A stretch of DNA of 64,000 nt from Pedobacter steynii (GTDB lineage Bacteria; Bacteroidota; Bacteroidia; Sphingobacteriales; Sphingobacteriaceae), in assembly GCF_900103665.1 (NCBI RefSeq), contig NZ_FNGY01000002.1, positions 248,001-312,000 of the forward strand, in the 5' to 3' direction. A model generated the notes under the pieces. It worked only from the letters and a program-made list of their open reading frames with translations, was not told the DNA's origin and ran no database searches. Position 1 is the stretch's first letter. Every line of letters starts with the position of its first letter. A program made the translations under genes and the position numbers. Positions 41,896 through 50,715 of the stretch are shown in pieces.

Positions 41896-44078
41896 AAAAA
41901 ATCACCATTAAGCAGATCCTGCTTGATTTATCCCTGATTGGCTTTGGCATTGTCATCTCCACATCAGCCTTGCTGGCACAAAAACCGGTAAAAACAGATT
42001 GGTTGTTAAATGCTGCCAGCTATATGGCCAGGGTAGAAGTAAAGGAGGGTAAAAAGGAGGTCACACTCGAGAACGGTCTTGTGAAACGAACATTCAGAAT
42101 TGAACCCAATGTGGTCTGTATCGATTATCTGAACCAGGTGAACGGACAGCAATTGCTGAGGTCGGTAAAACCGGAGGCCAGGATCAACATCAACGGGAAA
42201 GATTATAACATTGGTGGCCTGATCGGGCAGAAAGAAAATGCTTACCTCTTACCGGAATGGCTGGATCGCTTTACTCCTGGTGATCAGGATTTTAAGATGA
42301 CTACTTTTGATGTCAACCTGATCCGTCCGCAATTAAACTGGAAAAGTAAATTCTGGGCTTCAAACCATAAGCAGCCTACAGGAAAAGTGCTTTCCTTTCA
42401 TTATCGTGCAGTTGCGCCTCAATTATCCGGTCTGGAAGTCAGCGTAAACTATGAGCTCTATGATGGCCTTCCTTTAATTGTAAAATCGCTGTCTATTCAA
42501 AATAAGGGAGATCAGACCTTTACTATTGGCCGTGTAGTGAATGAGATTTTAGGAATGGTAGAAGAACAAAGTGCCGTAGTGGGAGGGGTCGATAAAATGG
42601 CGAAACCTCAGGGTATCTATATTGAAAGTAATTATGCTTTTAACAATGCCATGAGGTACGACCTGAGTGATCAGACTACGCGTTGGAAAGTAGATTCTAC
42701 TTATACTTCTCAGGTAAATTACGACTATCAGACGCCTTGTTTACTGGAGATTTATCCTGATAAAGTATCCGGAATCGAATTTAAAAAAGGGGAGGTATTT
42801 AACTCTATACGCAGTTATGAATTGCTGATGGACAGCTATGACAGAGAAAGAAGGGGGCTTGCCATCCGCAAAATGTACCATACAATTGCACCATGGACAA
42901 CAGCAAACCCAATATTTATGCACCTTGTGAGCAAAAATGATGATGAAGTACGCAGTGCTGTTGATCAATGCGCGGCAACGGGCTACGAAGCACTAATTTT
43001 GAGTTTTGGCAGCCATTGTAATGTAGAAGACACCAGCGCTACAAATATTAAAAGGTGGAAAGATCTTGCTGAATATGCACATCAAAAAAAGGTGTTTATC
43101 GGTAGCTATTCCCTGTTCAGCTCCCGCAGGATCAGCGATGAAGATGATGTCATCAACCCCAAAACCGGCAAACCTGGTGGTGCCTTTTTCGGCAATGCGC
43201 CATGTTTTGGCAGTAAATGGGGATTGGGATACCGGGATAAAATCAAGGCCTTTTATTCGAAAACAAGTTTCGATATCTGGGAAAATGATGGTCCGTATCC
43301 TGGTGATGTCTGCGCTTCTACTACCCATCCGGGACACCAGGGACTGGAAGATTCTCAATGGAAACAAATCAATATACAGAAAGAACTGTACCGCTGGTTA
43401 AACGCAAAAGGGGTCTACATCAATGCGCCAGACTGGTATTTTCTGGATGGAACAAATAAAATTGGAATTGGTTACCGGGAAGTGAACTTCTCTTTGCCAA
43501 GGGAAAACCAACTGATCTTAAACCGTCAGAATATCTTTGACGGCACCTGGGAGAAGACTGCTGCTATGAGCTGGGGTTTTGTTCCCCTTACCAAATATCA
43601 GGGGGGAGGACCTGAAGCGGTACTGGAACCTCTAAAAGACCACCTTAAAGATTACGAGCAATTGATGATGCAGTATTATGGTGCCGGCGTTCAGGCTTGC
43701 TATCGCGGTCCGAGGTTGTACGATACTGAAAACACCAGATTGACGGTGGTGAAGGTGATAGACTGGTATAAGAAATACCGCGACATTCTCAATTCAGAAA
43801 TCGTCCATTTGCGCAGGGCAGATGGAAGAGACTGGGATGGCTTGCTCCATGTAAACCCTAAGCTGAAGAACAAAGGGATGTTGATGTTGTACAATCCATT
43901 AAAAGAGAAAATCACCAGGACAATTAAGGTTCCGCTTTATTATACTGGTTTAACTTCAGTAGCAAAGCTGATGGAAAAGGGAAAAGCGGCAAAAAGTTAT
44001 ACCCTGAACAGAAATTATGAAATCGAATATACCTGTACGCTGGAGCCCGAGAGCTACACCTGGGTGCTGATAGAATAG
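41892..44078 (+). CDS. Glycosidase-like secreted protein (clan GH-D/alpha-galactosidase type)
   Basis: Protein of 728 residues with a signal peptide ending near LLAQK. The N-terminal half (about 35-320) is a beta-supersandwich like that of GH36/GH97-type enzymes. A TIM-barrel-like part follows, with GYEALILSFGSHCNVEDTS and SFDIWENDGPYPGDVCAS, where D461 and D466 are candidate catalytic or metal residues. The C-terminal beta domain closes with ESYTWVLIE. Proteins of this type are annotated as alpha-galactosidase-like, but the exact KWDxN motif is not present, so the activity is open. It stands alone, without SusCD, and ends at a strong terminator. Confidence 0.65.
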   Translation: MKKITIKQILLDLSLIGFGIVISTSALLAQKPVKTDWLLNAASYMARVEVKEGKKEVTLENGLVKRTFRIEPNVVCIDYLNQVNGQQLLRSVKPEARININGKDYNIGGLIGQKENAYLLPEWLDRFTPGDQDFKMTTFDVNLIRPQLNWKSKFWASNHKQPTGKVLSFHYRAVAPQLSGLEVSVNYELYDGLPLIVKSLSIQNKGDQTFTIGRVVNEILGMVEEQSAVVGGVDKMAKPQGIYIESNYAFNNAMRYDLSDQTTRWKVDSTYTSQVNYDYQTPCLLEIYPDKVSGIEFKKGEVFNSIRSYELLMDSYDRERRGLAIRKMYHTIAPWTTANPIFMHLVSKNDDEVRSAVDQCAATGYEALILSFGSHCNVEDTSATNIKRWKDLAEYAHQKKVFIGSYSLFSSRRISDEDDVINPKTGKPGGAFFGNAPCFGSKWGLGYRDKIKAFYSKTSFDIWENDGPYPGDVCASTTHPGHQGLEDSQWKQINIQKELYRWLNAKGVYINAPDWYFLDGTNKIGIGYREVNFSLPRENQLILNRQNIFDGTWEKTAAMSWGFVPLTKYQGGGPEAVLEPLKDHLKDYEQLMMQYYGAGVQACYRGPRLYDTENTRLTVVKVIDWYKKYRDILNSEIVHLRRADGRDWDGLLHVNPKLKNKGMLMLYNPLKEKITRTIKVPLYYTGLTSVAKLMEKGKAAKSYTLNRNYEIEYTCTLEPESYTWVLIE

Positions 44079-44087
44079 GAAATACAG

Positions 44088-44120
44088 GCAGGTACGTTTT
44101 GTCGGCGTACCTGCTTTTTT
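44088..44120 (+). terminator. Strong terminator after glycosidase-like gene
   Basis: Perfect 9-bp stem GCAGGTACG/CGTACCTGC (44088-44096 and 44106-44114) with a nine-base loop, followed by six T. Confidence 0.9.
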
Positions 44121-44141
44121 ATGATGCGGAGTTATTATATT

Positions 44142-44487
44142 TTAAGAGCTTCTCATGTAAACGAAAATCTTTTCAGGAGGCGGTGGTTGAGGAGAACAGG
44201 TTGCAAGTGCATCGGCAATATATTGCAACATGTTGCTATCAAATGGATTCGAAGGGATAGTAGTAGTCTCGGGAATACATATCGCACAGATCATACAACC
44301 AGTTATACAAGTCGGTGTTACAGAAAGCTTACGGTAGCTTGAAGGAAGAGATGGATCTCCCACCTGATCATATCCATACCAGTTACAGTTACACATAATA
44401 TAGGATGCTTTTATACATCAAAAAGCAGCAAAAACTTTAGTTAACGCCTACTTTTTTTTGGGTTTTCAGCTTTTCCCTCAGACTCAT
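44142..44487 (-). pseudogene. Decayed small Cys-rich protein gene
   Basis: An 84-codon frame (44142-44396) reads CNWYGYDQVGDPSLPSSYRK, then TPTCITGCMICAI and YIADALATC. This resembles the C-terminal part of small secreted Cys-containing proteins common in Sphingobacteriia (DUF6520-like; tentative). Upstream, MSLREKLKTQKKVGVN starts at 44487 and hits a stop in its frame. The other frame gives KVFAAF, a stop, then CIKASYIMCNCNWYGYDQ. One frameshift and one nonsense codon therefore separate a plausible N-terminus from the body. It could also be a shorter intact peptide beginning at 44396. Family membership is uncertain. Confidence 0.45.
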
Positions 44488-44614
44488 CAATATCGATATC
44501 CTGGTATTAATTTACGATTAGATTTTGATTGTTGCGAGGGCCAAAGGTCTCAAATTATTTAACTCCTTTATGCTAAATGTTTTCGGGTTCGTGCAGATGT
44601 TTTCTTTAATGATT

Positions 44615-45019
44615 TTAGCTGTTCAATACCATCTTCAGCTGATTTAGCAATACCAATTCAGATTTGTTCCGCTGTGAAAATGCCGAGGCAATTGCGTCAC
44701 TTGTTTTTAAGATCAGCTGATTTATTGGATCCGTAAACAGATCTTTATTGTTTTTTCTGTAGGTTTTAAAATCGGAGATGGCCCGTTTAACGCCCCAATC
44801 ATTTTCCTGTAACCAGTCGAATGTGATTAAAATGTAACAGACAAAATCAATTCCATACTCATCAAAGGATGCGTCAAAGTTGAGCCATTCATTTTTTACA
44901 ATTTTCTTCAGCTCCTCTTCCTCTTCTTTTCTTACCTTGCCGTCAGTTGCCGCAACAGCATAAAACAGTCTTGCCAATTGCTGGTAAAAAGCTCTTGATA
45001 TTCTATTGGACTTGTCCAT
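44615..45019 (-). CDS. TerB-like helical protein
   Basis: Soluble protein of 134 residues, almost all helical. The N-terminal stretch LARLFYAVAATDGKVRKEEEEELKKIV has the TerB pattern (two helices with an acidic metal-binding-like turn ATDGKV followed by a Glu run). TerB-like domains occur in tellurite-resistance and membrane-associated complexes, but stand-alone copies have no known role. It is monocistronic between the decayed gene and the divergent Usp gene. Confidence in the fold is moderate because only one motif is visible. Confidence 0.65.
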   Translation of the reverse strand: MDKSNRISRAFYQQLARLFYAVAATDGKVRKEEEEELKKIVKNEWLNFDASFDEYGIDFVCYILITFDWLQENDWGVKRAISDFKTYRKNNKDLFTDPINQLILKTSDAIASAFSQRNKSELVLLNQLKMVLNS

Positions 45020-45166
45020 CTTTTATGCGTTTTATTGGATCAGTACAATTTAGCGAATAAGTGGAGATTAAACAATGATCTTCATCACGGATTTGCCCAA
45101 TAGCGGATATAGGAGTGAGGTTGTTTTCTGAAGAAATTGCCAGGTGTAAAATTAACGTTTGTGACC

Positions 45167-45757
45167 ATGAAAACGATTCTTGTATTAACAGATTTTTCAA
45201 AAAATGCATTGATTGCAGCAGAAGAGGCTGCGCTGCTGGCTGGAAGGCTTAATGCAAATCTGTTGCTGGTTTATACTGATTACGGCATCCCCGTAAGCAC
45301 TTTTTATCCGGGTATTTTTCATGGAGGGGGAGACCATTCATGGGAACTCCATTGCGAAAGGGAGATGAATAAAATCAAAAATCACCTCAGCAGATTATTT
45401 TCATTAATAGATTCGAATCAGTGCAGACCAATAATTTCCAGTAGGGTTAGCCAGGGAGATTTGACTGGTCAGGTGGTTAATTTGCTGAAAGATGGAAATA
45501 TAGCACTGATGGCCATAGGGGCAGCTACAGGTATCAAAACGTATCCTATTTTATCAGAAACTGAGGTTTATTCGATGATTGAAACCGTTGGTTGCAGGGT
45601 ATTGACTTTTCCGGAAAATGGTACGATCAGCGTTCTGGATCGTATGCTGTTTGCAAAGCATTTCAGGGAAGCGGATGTTTTTGCTACTGAATACCTTGTT
45701 GAACTTGGCAAACTGTTTGAAGATCAGTTGGAAGTCGAAAATGAAATTCTATGCTAA
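45167..45757 (+). CDS. Universal stress protein (single Usp domain)
   Basis: Protein of 196 residues beginning with the Usp signature MKTILVLTDFSKNALIAAEEAALLAG, followed by NLLLVYTD. The ATP-binding G-2x-G-9x-G-S/T motif of the second half is not evident, so it may not bind ATP. The C-terminal 60 residues are an acidic helical tail. ATG 45167 is preferred over 45137, since the first beta-strand starts right after it. An AACGTTTG box ends five bases before the ATG, suggesting a leaderless or very short-leader transcript. It is divergent from the TerB-like gene. Confidence 0.82.
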   Translation: MKTILVLTDFSKNALIAAEEAALLAGRLNANLLLVYTDYGIPVSTFYPGIFHGGGDHSWELHCEREMNKIKNHLSRLFSLIDSNQCRPIISSRVSQGDLTGQVVNLLKDGNIALMAIGAATGIKTYPILSETEVYSMIETVGCRVLTFPENGTISVLDRMLFAKHFREADVFATEYLVELGKLFEDQLEVENEILC

Positions 45758-45768
45758 ATCGTCTATAA

Positions 45769-46503
45769 TCAGGGTTCATCACAATGAATGGTTTTTGTTT
45801 TAAGGAACAGTTTTTTCCATTCTTTATGGATCATTTCCGAAGGGTAAATGTCTGCAGCAAGTTCAATACCCTCATTGGCACTGTTAAACCATCCAAAAGT
45901 CATCACATCTACAAATGCATAATTCAGCCTTTCGGGAGATGCCAGACGGGCCTCATATTCACGCATAATCCGGTCAGGATCACCATTTCTTTCGGCCATT
46001 TTCTTTCTCAGGTCCTTCCATTCGTTTAGCAAAGTATGACCACCGGCCAATAAAATTGTCGTATAACGTTGTGCGGCTGCATTTTTTGACTGATATTCTT
46101 TTAAAGCGCTTACCTCTTTATAAGCTTTGAAAGCCGTACGGTTAAATTCATAGCGTTGTTGCTGTTCTTTCAGTTTGGCTGCTTTTAACCCTTTCCAAAA
46201 AGGCGTTTGAGGGAGTTCAAGTTTTTTTAACTGTTCAGCTTTTGCAGTGTATTCCTCTTCCAGTTTTTCCGGTTGTAAACGGCTTTGAATGTCTTCCGGC
46301 TTAAAGACCATAGGGGAGGTGTTGATGTCGAAATCGTTCTGCAAGGCCAGACGATAGCAAGCTTTAAGTTGTGTCTTTGTGACCTTTTTGGTGTCGTATG
46401 TACCTTCATATAAGCAAAGCTCATCTTCCCATTTGTAAGAGGCGTTTTGTGCTATGGCATTCAAGCCCGTTAACACGAAAGCCATGATGATGATGTATTT
46501 CAT
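45769..46503 (-). CDS. Secreted hypothetical protein (244 aa)
   Basis: Protein of 244 residues with a signal peptide (MKYIIIMAFVLTGLNAIAQ). The mature part is helical, charged and Trp-containing, opening with YKWEDELCLYEGTYD and including ELPQTPFWKGLKAAKLKEQQQ, with no membrane segment. I do not recognise the family. ATG 46503 is preferred, as the upstream ATG extension (to 46560) lacks signal character. It is convergent with the Usp gene and divergent from ligD. A 9-bp inverted repeat (46524-46549) lies in its 5' untranslated region. Confidence 0.7.
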   Translation of the reverse strand: MKYIIIMAFVLTGLNAIAQNASYKWEDELCLYEGTYDTKKVTKTQLKACYRLALQNDFDINTSPMVFKPEDIQSRLQPEKLEEEYTAKAEQLKKLELPQTPFWKGLKAAKLKEQQQRYEFNRTAFKAYKEVSALKEYQSKNAAAQRYTTILLAGGHTLLNEWKDLRKKMAERNGDPDRIMREYEARLASPERLNYAFVDVMTFGWFNSANEGIELAADIYPSEMIHKEWKKLFLKTKTIHCDEP

Positions 46504-46523
46504 ATCCCGAAGATAGGGAAAAG

Positions 46524-46549
46524 TGGTAGCAGCTACCAAACTGCTACCA
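46524..46549. repeat. Overlapping inverted repeats in ligD/hypothetical divergent region
   Basis: TGGTAGCAG (46524-46532) pairs with CTGCTACCA (46541-46549). The left arm can also fold with CTACC at 46533-46537, since GGTAG-CAG-CTACC is itself a palindrome. Two mutually exclusive folds are therefore possible in the leader of the minus-strand gene. Confidence 0.35.
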
Positions 46550-46596
46550 GTCATAATCAACTAATTTAATCATCCCTAATTAAATCATATTCAAAT

Positions 46597-46645
46597 ATAC
46601 AACATAGTTGCATTAACTAGTGTTAAAAAAAGTTAAATATTGCGA
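46597..46645 (+). promoter_or_regulatory. GTTAA-type repeat upstream of ligD
   Basis: Shares ATACAAC, GTTGC, TTAA and AGTGTTAAA in order with 21782-21812, then carries a further GTTAAAT. It lies about 110 bases upstream of ligD. Likely a regulatory element with more than one genomic copy. Confidence 0.4.
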
Positions 46646-46751
46646 ATACCGAACCAGAGCAGCATTCTGCTAAACTTTCTGGGATTAGACTTGTTTTATA
46701 TCTAAGTCATTTATTTTTCAATTTGCCTTTAGGCTTTCAAAATGATTTCGA

Positions 46752-49310
46752 ATGAGCCTTACTGAATATAAAAAGAAACGTTCCTTTAAGCATACACCTG
46801 AGCCCGAAGGAGGGGAGGGAACAGGAAAAGAATTGCGTTTTGTCATTCAGAAGCATGATGCTACCCATTTGCATTATGATTTCCGGTTGGAAATGGAAGG
46901 CGTATTAAAAAGCTGGGCAATTCCAAAAGGCCCTTCTACCGATCCGGAAATTAAGCGACTGGCCATGATGGTGGAAGATCATCCCTACGATTATAGGAAT
47001 TTTGAAGGAATCATTCCCGAAGAGGAATATGGAGGAGGTACGGTAATCGTATGGGACGAGGGGACTTACACGCCCTTTGAACCCGAATCTGATGTTTTTC
47101 AAAAGCAGGAAAAACAATTGCTGGATCAGTTAAAGGCCGGAAAACTTAAAATCATTTTAAAGGGTAAGAAGCTCAAAGGAGCCTATGCATTGGTAAAAGC
47201 TTATGGCAGGGGAGATAACGGCTGGCTACTCATGAAACTGAAAGATAAGTACGCAGCAGACAGCGATATTCTTTTAAAGGATAAATCTGTTGTTTCCGGA
47301 AAAACCATTGCACAAATGGAAAAACAAGGTAAAACCATAACTCCTGTGCGTAACAGGTTAAAAGAGCTGCTTAAAAAGACAGTGAAAAAGGCTTTTTATG
47401 ATGAGGTTAAACCTATGCTCGCGACTTTGGTCTCTGAGCCTTTTGATGAGCCAGGCTGGGTGTACGAAATCAAATGGGATGGTTATCGTGCAGTAGCTTT
47501 TATGAATAAGGGAAAGGTTGCCTTCAAATCCCGTAACGATCAATCCTATAATCAGAAGTATTATCCTATCTACGAGAAATTGAAAGAATTGAAGATCAAT
47601 GCAATTATAGATGGGGAAGTCGTTGTGGTGAATAAAAATGGGAATGCTAATTTTGGGGCCTTGCAAAATTGGAATAACGAAGCCGATGGAGAACTGCTGT
47701 ACTATGTTTTCGATATCCTCTGGTACAACGGCTATGACCTCAGCCATTTGCCTTTGCTTGATCGAAAAGCAATTCTTGCTGAGCTCATTCCCAATCAATT
47801 TCCTATCCTGCTCAGCAAAGTCTTTGAAACTTCCGGGATCGATTTCCTCAACGCAACAAAGCGCGCTGGTTTGGAAGGAATCATGGCAAAGCGGGCCAAC
47901 AGCACTTACCAAATTGGGAACCGAACAAATGATTGGTTAAAAATCAAGGCAAGCAATGGTCAGGAAGTAGTAATTGGTGGTTTTACGAAAATTGCGGGAA
48001 GTCCAAAACCTTTTAGCTCACTACTGGTAGGCCTGTTCAAAAAAGGGAAATTTATATATACCGGAAAGATCGGGACAGGTTTTAGTGTGAACACCCAAAA
48101 AGAATTGCTTGCTCAGTTCGAACCACTGATTATCAGTAAATCTCCGTTTTATGAAGAACCGGATGTCAACAAACCCAATCGGTTCAGGTTCAATTCCCCT
48201 CAGGCAAAAGCGATCTGGTTAAAGCCGGAGCTGATTTGTGAGGTGAGTTTTTCAGAAATGACCACAGATGGGTTAATGAGACATCCTTCTTTTAAGGGAA
48301 TGAGGGAGGATAAAAAAGCAAAAGAAGTGATGCTGGAAACACCAGATGAAACTGATGAAATTGTTCCGAAACCAATTAATCTTAAAGACATGTTAGTTAA
48401 AAAAGATGAAGAAACCCAAGTGAAAAAGGTAAACGGACAGGAGTTAACATTTACCAATCCTGATAAAATATACTGGCCGGTTGAAAAAATAAGCAAAGGG
48501 GACCTGATCAACTATTACGATCAGATCTCCCCGTTTATCTTACCTTATTTGAAAGATCGTCCTCAGTCTTTAAGCAGGTACCCAAATGGAATTACAGGTC
48601 AAAATTTCTACCAGAAAGATGTGACCGGGAAAGTGCCCGACTGGATTAAAACTTATCTCTATCATGCCGAAGGAGATGATACTGATAAACATTTCCTGGT
48701 AGGAAAGGATAAAGCAACCCTATTGTACATGGCCAATCTGGGTTGTATAGAAATACATCCCTGGAGCAGCACGATTAAAAAACCAGACCATCCAACCTGG
48801 TGTATCCTTGATCTGGATCCGGATAAACAACCATTTGATCAGACGATCGAGGTCGCACAGGTAACCAAAGCTATTTTGGATGATATGGGTGTTCCGGGCT
48901 ATTGTAAAACCAGTGGATCTACAGGCTTGCACATTTACATCCCTCTGGGAAATAAATACACCTACGATCAGAGTAAAGAGTTTGCCAAAATTATCGTCAC
49001 CCTTGTGAACCGTGAACTGCCGAAAACGACCAGTATAGAGCGGGTGGTGGCCGACCGTAAAGGAAAGATCTACCTGGACTTCCTTCAAAACAGAACTCAG
49101 GCTACCATTGCTGCTCCTTATTCCTTACGCCCTAAGCCTGGAGCTACGGTTTCCATGCCCTTGCATTGGGATGAAGTAAAAAAAGGACTGCAGATGAAGG
49201 ATTTTGATATTTATAATGCGTTTTCCAGAGCAAGTGAAATGGGCGACCTATTTAAACCAGTGCTTGGCAAAGGCATCGATCTTGCCGCCGTTATTAAAAG
49301 AAACCGCTAA
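46752..49310 (+). CDS. ligD: Multifunctional DNA ligase D (NHEJ)
   Basis: ATP-dependent ligase of 852 residues that repairs double-strand breaks with Ku. Domain order is 3'-phosphoesterase, ligase, polymerase. The phosphoesterase (about 1-190) has HDATHLHYDFRLEMEG and IPEEEYGGG. The ligase (about 210-540) has adenylation lysine K241 in EIKWDGYR, followed by RNDQSYNQKY and DGEVVV. The primase-polymerase (about 560-850) has ISKGDLINYYDQI and catalytic D687/D689 in ILDLDPD. All active-site motifs are intact. Ku starts 16 bases downstream in the same operon. Repeated GTTAA-type motifs lie in the upstream region. Confidence 0.96.
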   Translation: MSLTEYKKKRSFKHTPEPEGGEGTGKELRFVIQKHDATHLHYDFRLEMEGVLKSWAIPKGPSTDPEIKRLAMMVEDHPYDYRNFEGIIPEEEYGGGTVIVWDEGTYTPFEPESDVFQKQEKQLLDQLKAGKLKIILKGKKLKGAYALVKAYGRGDNGWLLMKLKDKYAADSDILLKDKSVVSGKTIAQMEKQGKTITPVRNRLKELLKKTVKKAFYDEVKPMLATLVSEPFDEPGWVYEIKWDGYRAVAFMNKGKVAFKSRNDQSYNQKYYPIYEKLKELKINAIIDGEVVVVNKNGNANFGALQNWNNEADGELLYYVFDILWYNGYDLSHLPLLDRKAILAELIPNQFPILLSKVFETSGIDFLNATKRAGLEGIMAKRANSTYQIGNRTNDWLKIKASNGQEVVIGGFTKIAGSPKPFSSLLVGLFKKGKFIYTGKIGTGFSVNTQKELLAQFEPLIISKSPFYEEPDVNKPNRFRFNSPQAKAIWLKPELICEVSFSEMTTDGLMRHPSFKGMREDKKAKEVMLETPDETDEIVPKPINLKDMLVKKDEETQVKKVNGQELTFTNPDKIYWPVEKISKGDLINYYDQISPFILPYLKDRPQSLSRYPNGITGQNFYQKDVTGKVPDWIKTYLYHAEGDDTDKHFLVGKDKATLLYMANLGCIEIHPWSSTIKKPDHPTWCILDLDPDKQPFDQTIEVAQVTKAILDDMGVPGYCKTSGSTGLHIYIPLGNKYTYDQSKEFAKIIVTLVNRELPKTTSIERVVADRKGKIYLDFLQNRTQATIAAPYSLRPKPGATVSMPLHWDEVKKGLQMKDFDIYNAFSRASEMGDLFKPVLGKGIDLAAVIKRNR

Positions 49311-49326
49311 CCTAAATAATTTACTT

Positions 49327-50091
49327 ATGAGATCTATATGGAAAGGTGCTATTGGATTTGGTTTGGTAAATATTCCTGTGAAGCTCTTTTCAGGAGTGAC
49401 CAGCAGTAATCTTGATTTGGATATGCTGGATGAGCGAGATCATTCCAACATCAAATTCAAGAGGGTAAATGAGAAAACTCATAAAGAAGTGCCTTTTGAA
49501 AATATCGTGAAAGGTTATTTTCTAAAAGACCGGTATATCGTGCTGGACGATCATGATTTTGAAGAGGTAAAGCCGGAAAAAACAAAAATCATAGAAATAG
49601 AAAACTTCGTCGACATCAGAGAGATCAATGCGATTTATTATGAAACTTCATATTATACTCAACCCGAAACTCAGGGGAAGAAAGCCTATGCTTTGTTACT
49701 TCAGGCATTACTGAAATCTAAAAAGGCAGGGGTGGCGCGTTTTGTATTAAGAAATCAGGAACATCTTTGCGTCATTCATCCGCTGGACGGCATTATTGTC
49801 ATCACAAAAATCCGCTTTCAGGAAGAGATACGCAGTACCAAAGAGGTTCAGTTAAAAGAAGAAATTACCATTAAGCCGAAGGAGTTGGAAGTAGGGCTGG
49901 CCTTAATCAGGCAATATTCCGGATCGTTTAATATCGCTGCTTTTAAAAATGATTATTCTAAAGAACTGTTAAAGATTATAAAATCTAAAGCCAAGGGAAA
50001 ACGCGCGACAGTTAAAAAAATTAAACCTCAGAAGGCCGTTAGTGATGATTTATATGAACAGTTGCTGGAAAGTCTGAATAAGCGGGCATAA
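49327..50091 (+). CDS. ku: Ku DNA-end-binding protein
   Basis: Bacterial Ku of 254 residues that binds broken DNA ends as a homodimer and recruits LigD. The family start SIWKGAIGFGLVNIPVKLFSG and the bridge region HPLDGIIVITKIRFQEEIR are clear, and a Lys-rich C-terminal tail (SKAKGKRATVKKIKPQK) follows. ATG 49327 is chosen; the longer frame starting at 49204 overlaps ligD and adds 41 unrelated residues. It sits 16 bases after ligD, forming the complete two-gene NHEJ system. Confidence 0.96.
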   Translation: MRSIWKGAIGFGLVNIPVKLFSGVTSSNLDLDMLDERDHSNIKFKRVNEKTHKEVPFENIVKGYFLKDRYIVLDDHDFEEVKPEKTKIIEIENFVDIREINAIYYETSYYTQPETQGKKAYALLLQALLKSKKAGVARFVLRNQEHLCVIHPLDGIIVITKIRFQEEIRSTKEVQLKEEITIKPKELEVGLALIRQYSGSFNIAAFKNDYSKELLKIIKSKAKGKRATVKKIKPQKAVSDDLYEQLLESLNKRA

Positions 50092-50175
50092 GCATAGTGG
50101 TGTAGCGAAATTTATGTTGCGCTCGTTTAAGGGATAATTAAGTATTCTTTGATTGATCACCACTAACCAGAAATC

Positions 50176-50670
50176 ATGACAAACCAAATAAAAAACCTTT
50201 TGATGGCGCTCTTTATTGTTGTTCTCGGATCAGCTTGCACCAAATCTGAGCCCGGAATTATTGCTTGTACACTGGAGTTCAGGCAGGCTTATATGAATTT
50301 TAATGTTGTTGATGGAAGTACAGGGAAAGACTTGTTCTTTTCGGATAATCCAAAATATACAGTGGATGAAATCGGCTTTTTTAAAACAAAAGATAAGCTT
50401 TTTAAGGAAGTCCAAAAGCCGGTAGTTATTGGAACTGGTACACAAAGATATTTTAGAACGTACATTGATAACTTCGCAGCTAAAGATACACTCCTGATGA
50501 AATTACCGGTATCGGGAGGAAATGAGGCTGCAGATGTTTTTAGTTACACGATGAAAACATCAAAAGAGCCATGTTCGCAAGCTATCCTGGATAAAGCGAA
50601 ATTAAATAATGTTGACATCGTTGAAACGAATGGCAAGCTAATCATTAGGAAAATACAACCTGTTAATTAA
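50176..50670 (+). CDS. Hypothetical lipoprotein (164 aa)
   Basis: Lipoprotein of 164 residues with lipobox VLGSAC (Cys at about 21). The mature part is a probable beta-sandwich: FRQAYMNFNVVDGSTGKDLFF and RYFRTYIDNFAAKDTLLMKLP are alternating strands. No catalytic motif. Small lipoproteins of this style are common in Bacteroidota near unrelated genes. It is transcribed after ku with an 84-base gap and converges on the LytTR regulator, sharing the hairpin 50678-50715. Confidence 0.7.
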   Translation: MTNQIKNLLMALFIVVLGSACTKSEPGIIACTLEFRQAYMNFNVVDGSTGKDLFFSDNPKYTVDEIGFFKTKDKLFKEVQKPVVIGTGTQRYFRTYIDNFAAKDTLLMKLPVSGGNEAADVFSYTMKTSKEPCSQAILDKAKLNNVDIVETNGKLIIRKIQPVN

Positions 50671-50677
50671 TACCTTA

Positions 50678-50715
50678 AAAGGTTTACTTTAATGTATTAC
50701 AGGAGGTAAACCTTT
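50678..50715. terminator. Shared terminator between convergent genes
   Basis: Perfect 10-bp stem AAAGGTTTAC/GTAAACCTTT with an 18-base loop, ending in TTTATTTA. It lies between the lipoprotein gene and the LytTR regulator, whose stop codon it overlaps by two bases. Confidence 0.7.

Noticed and set aside
44121..44342. Plus-strand 73-codon frame opposite the decayed Cys-rich gene
   Set aside because: No recognisable features; it begins directly at the terminator of the upstream gene and mirrors the more family-like minus-strand frame.
49204..49326. Longer Ku reading frame overlapping ligD
   Set aside because: The Ku family starts at SIWKGAIGFG, next to ATG 49327.
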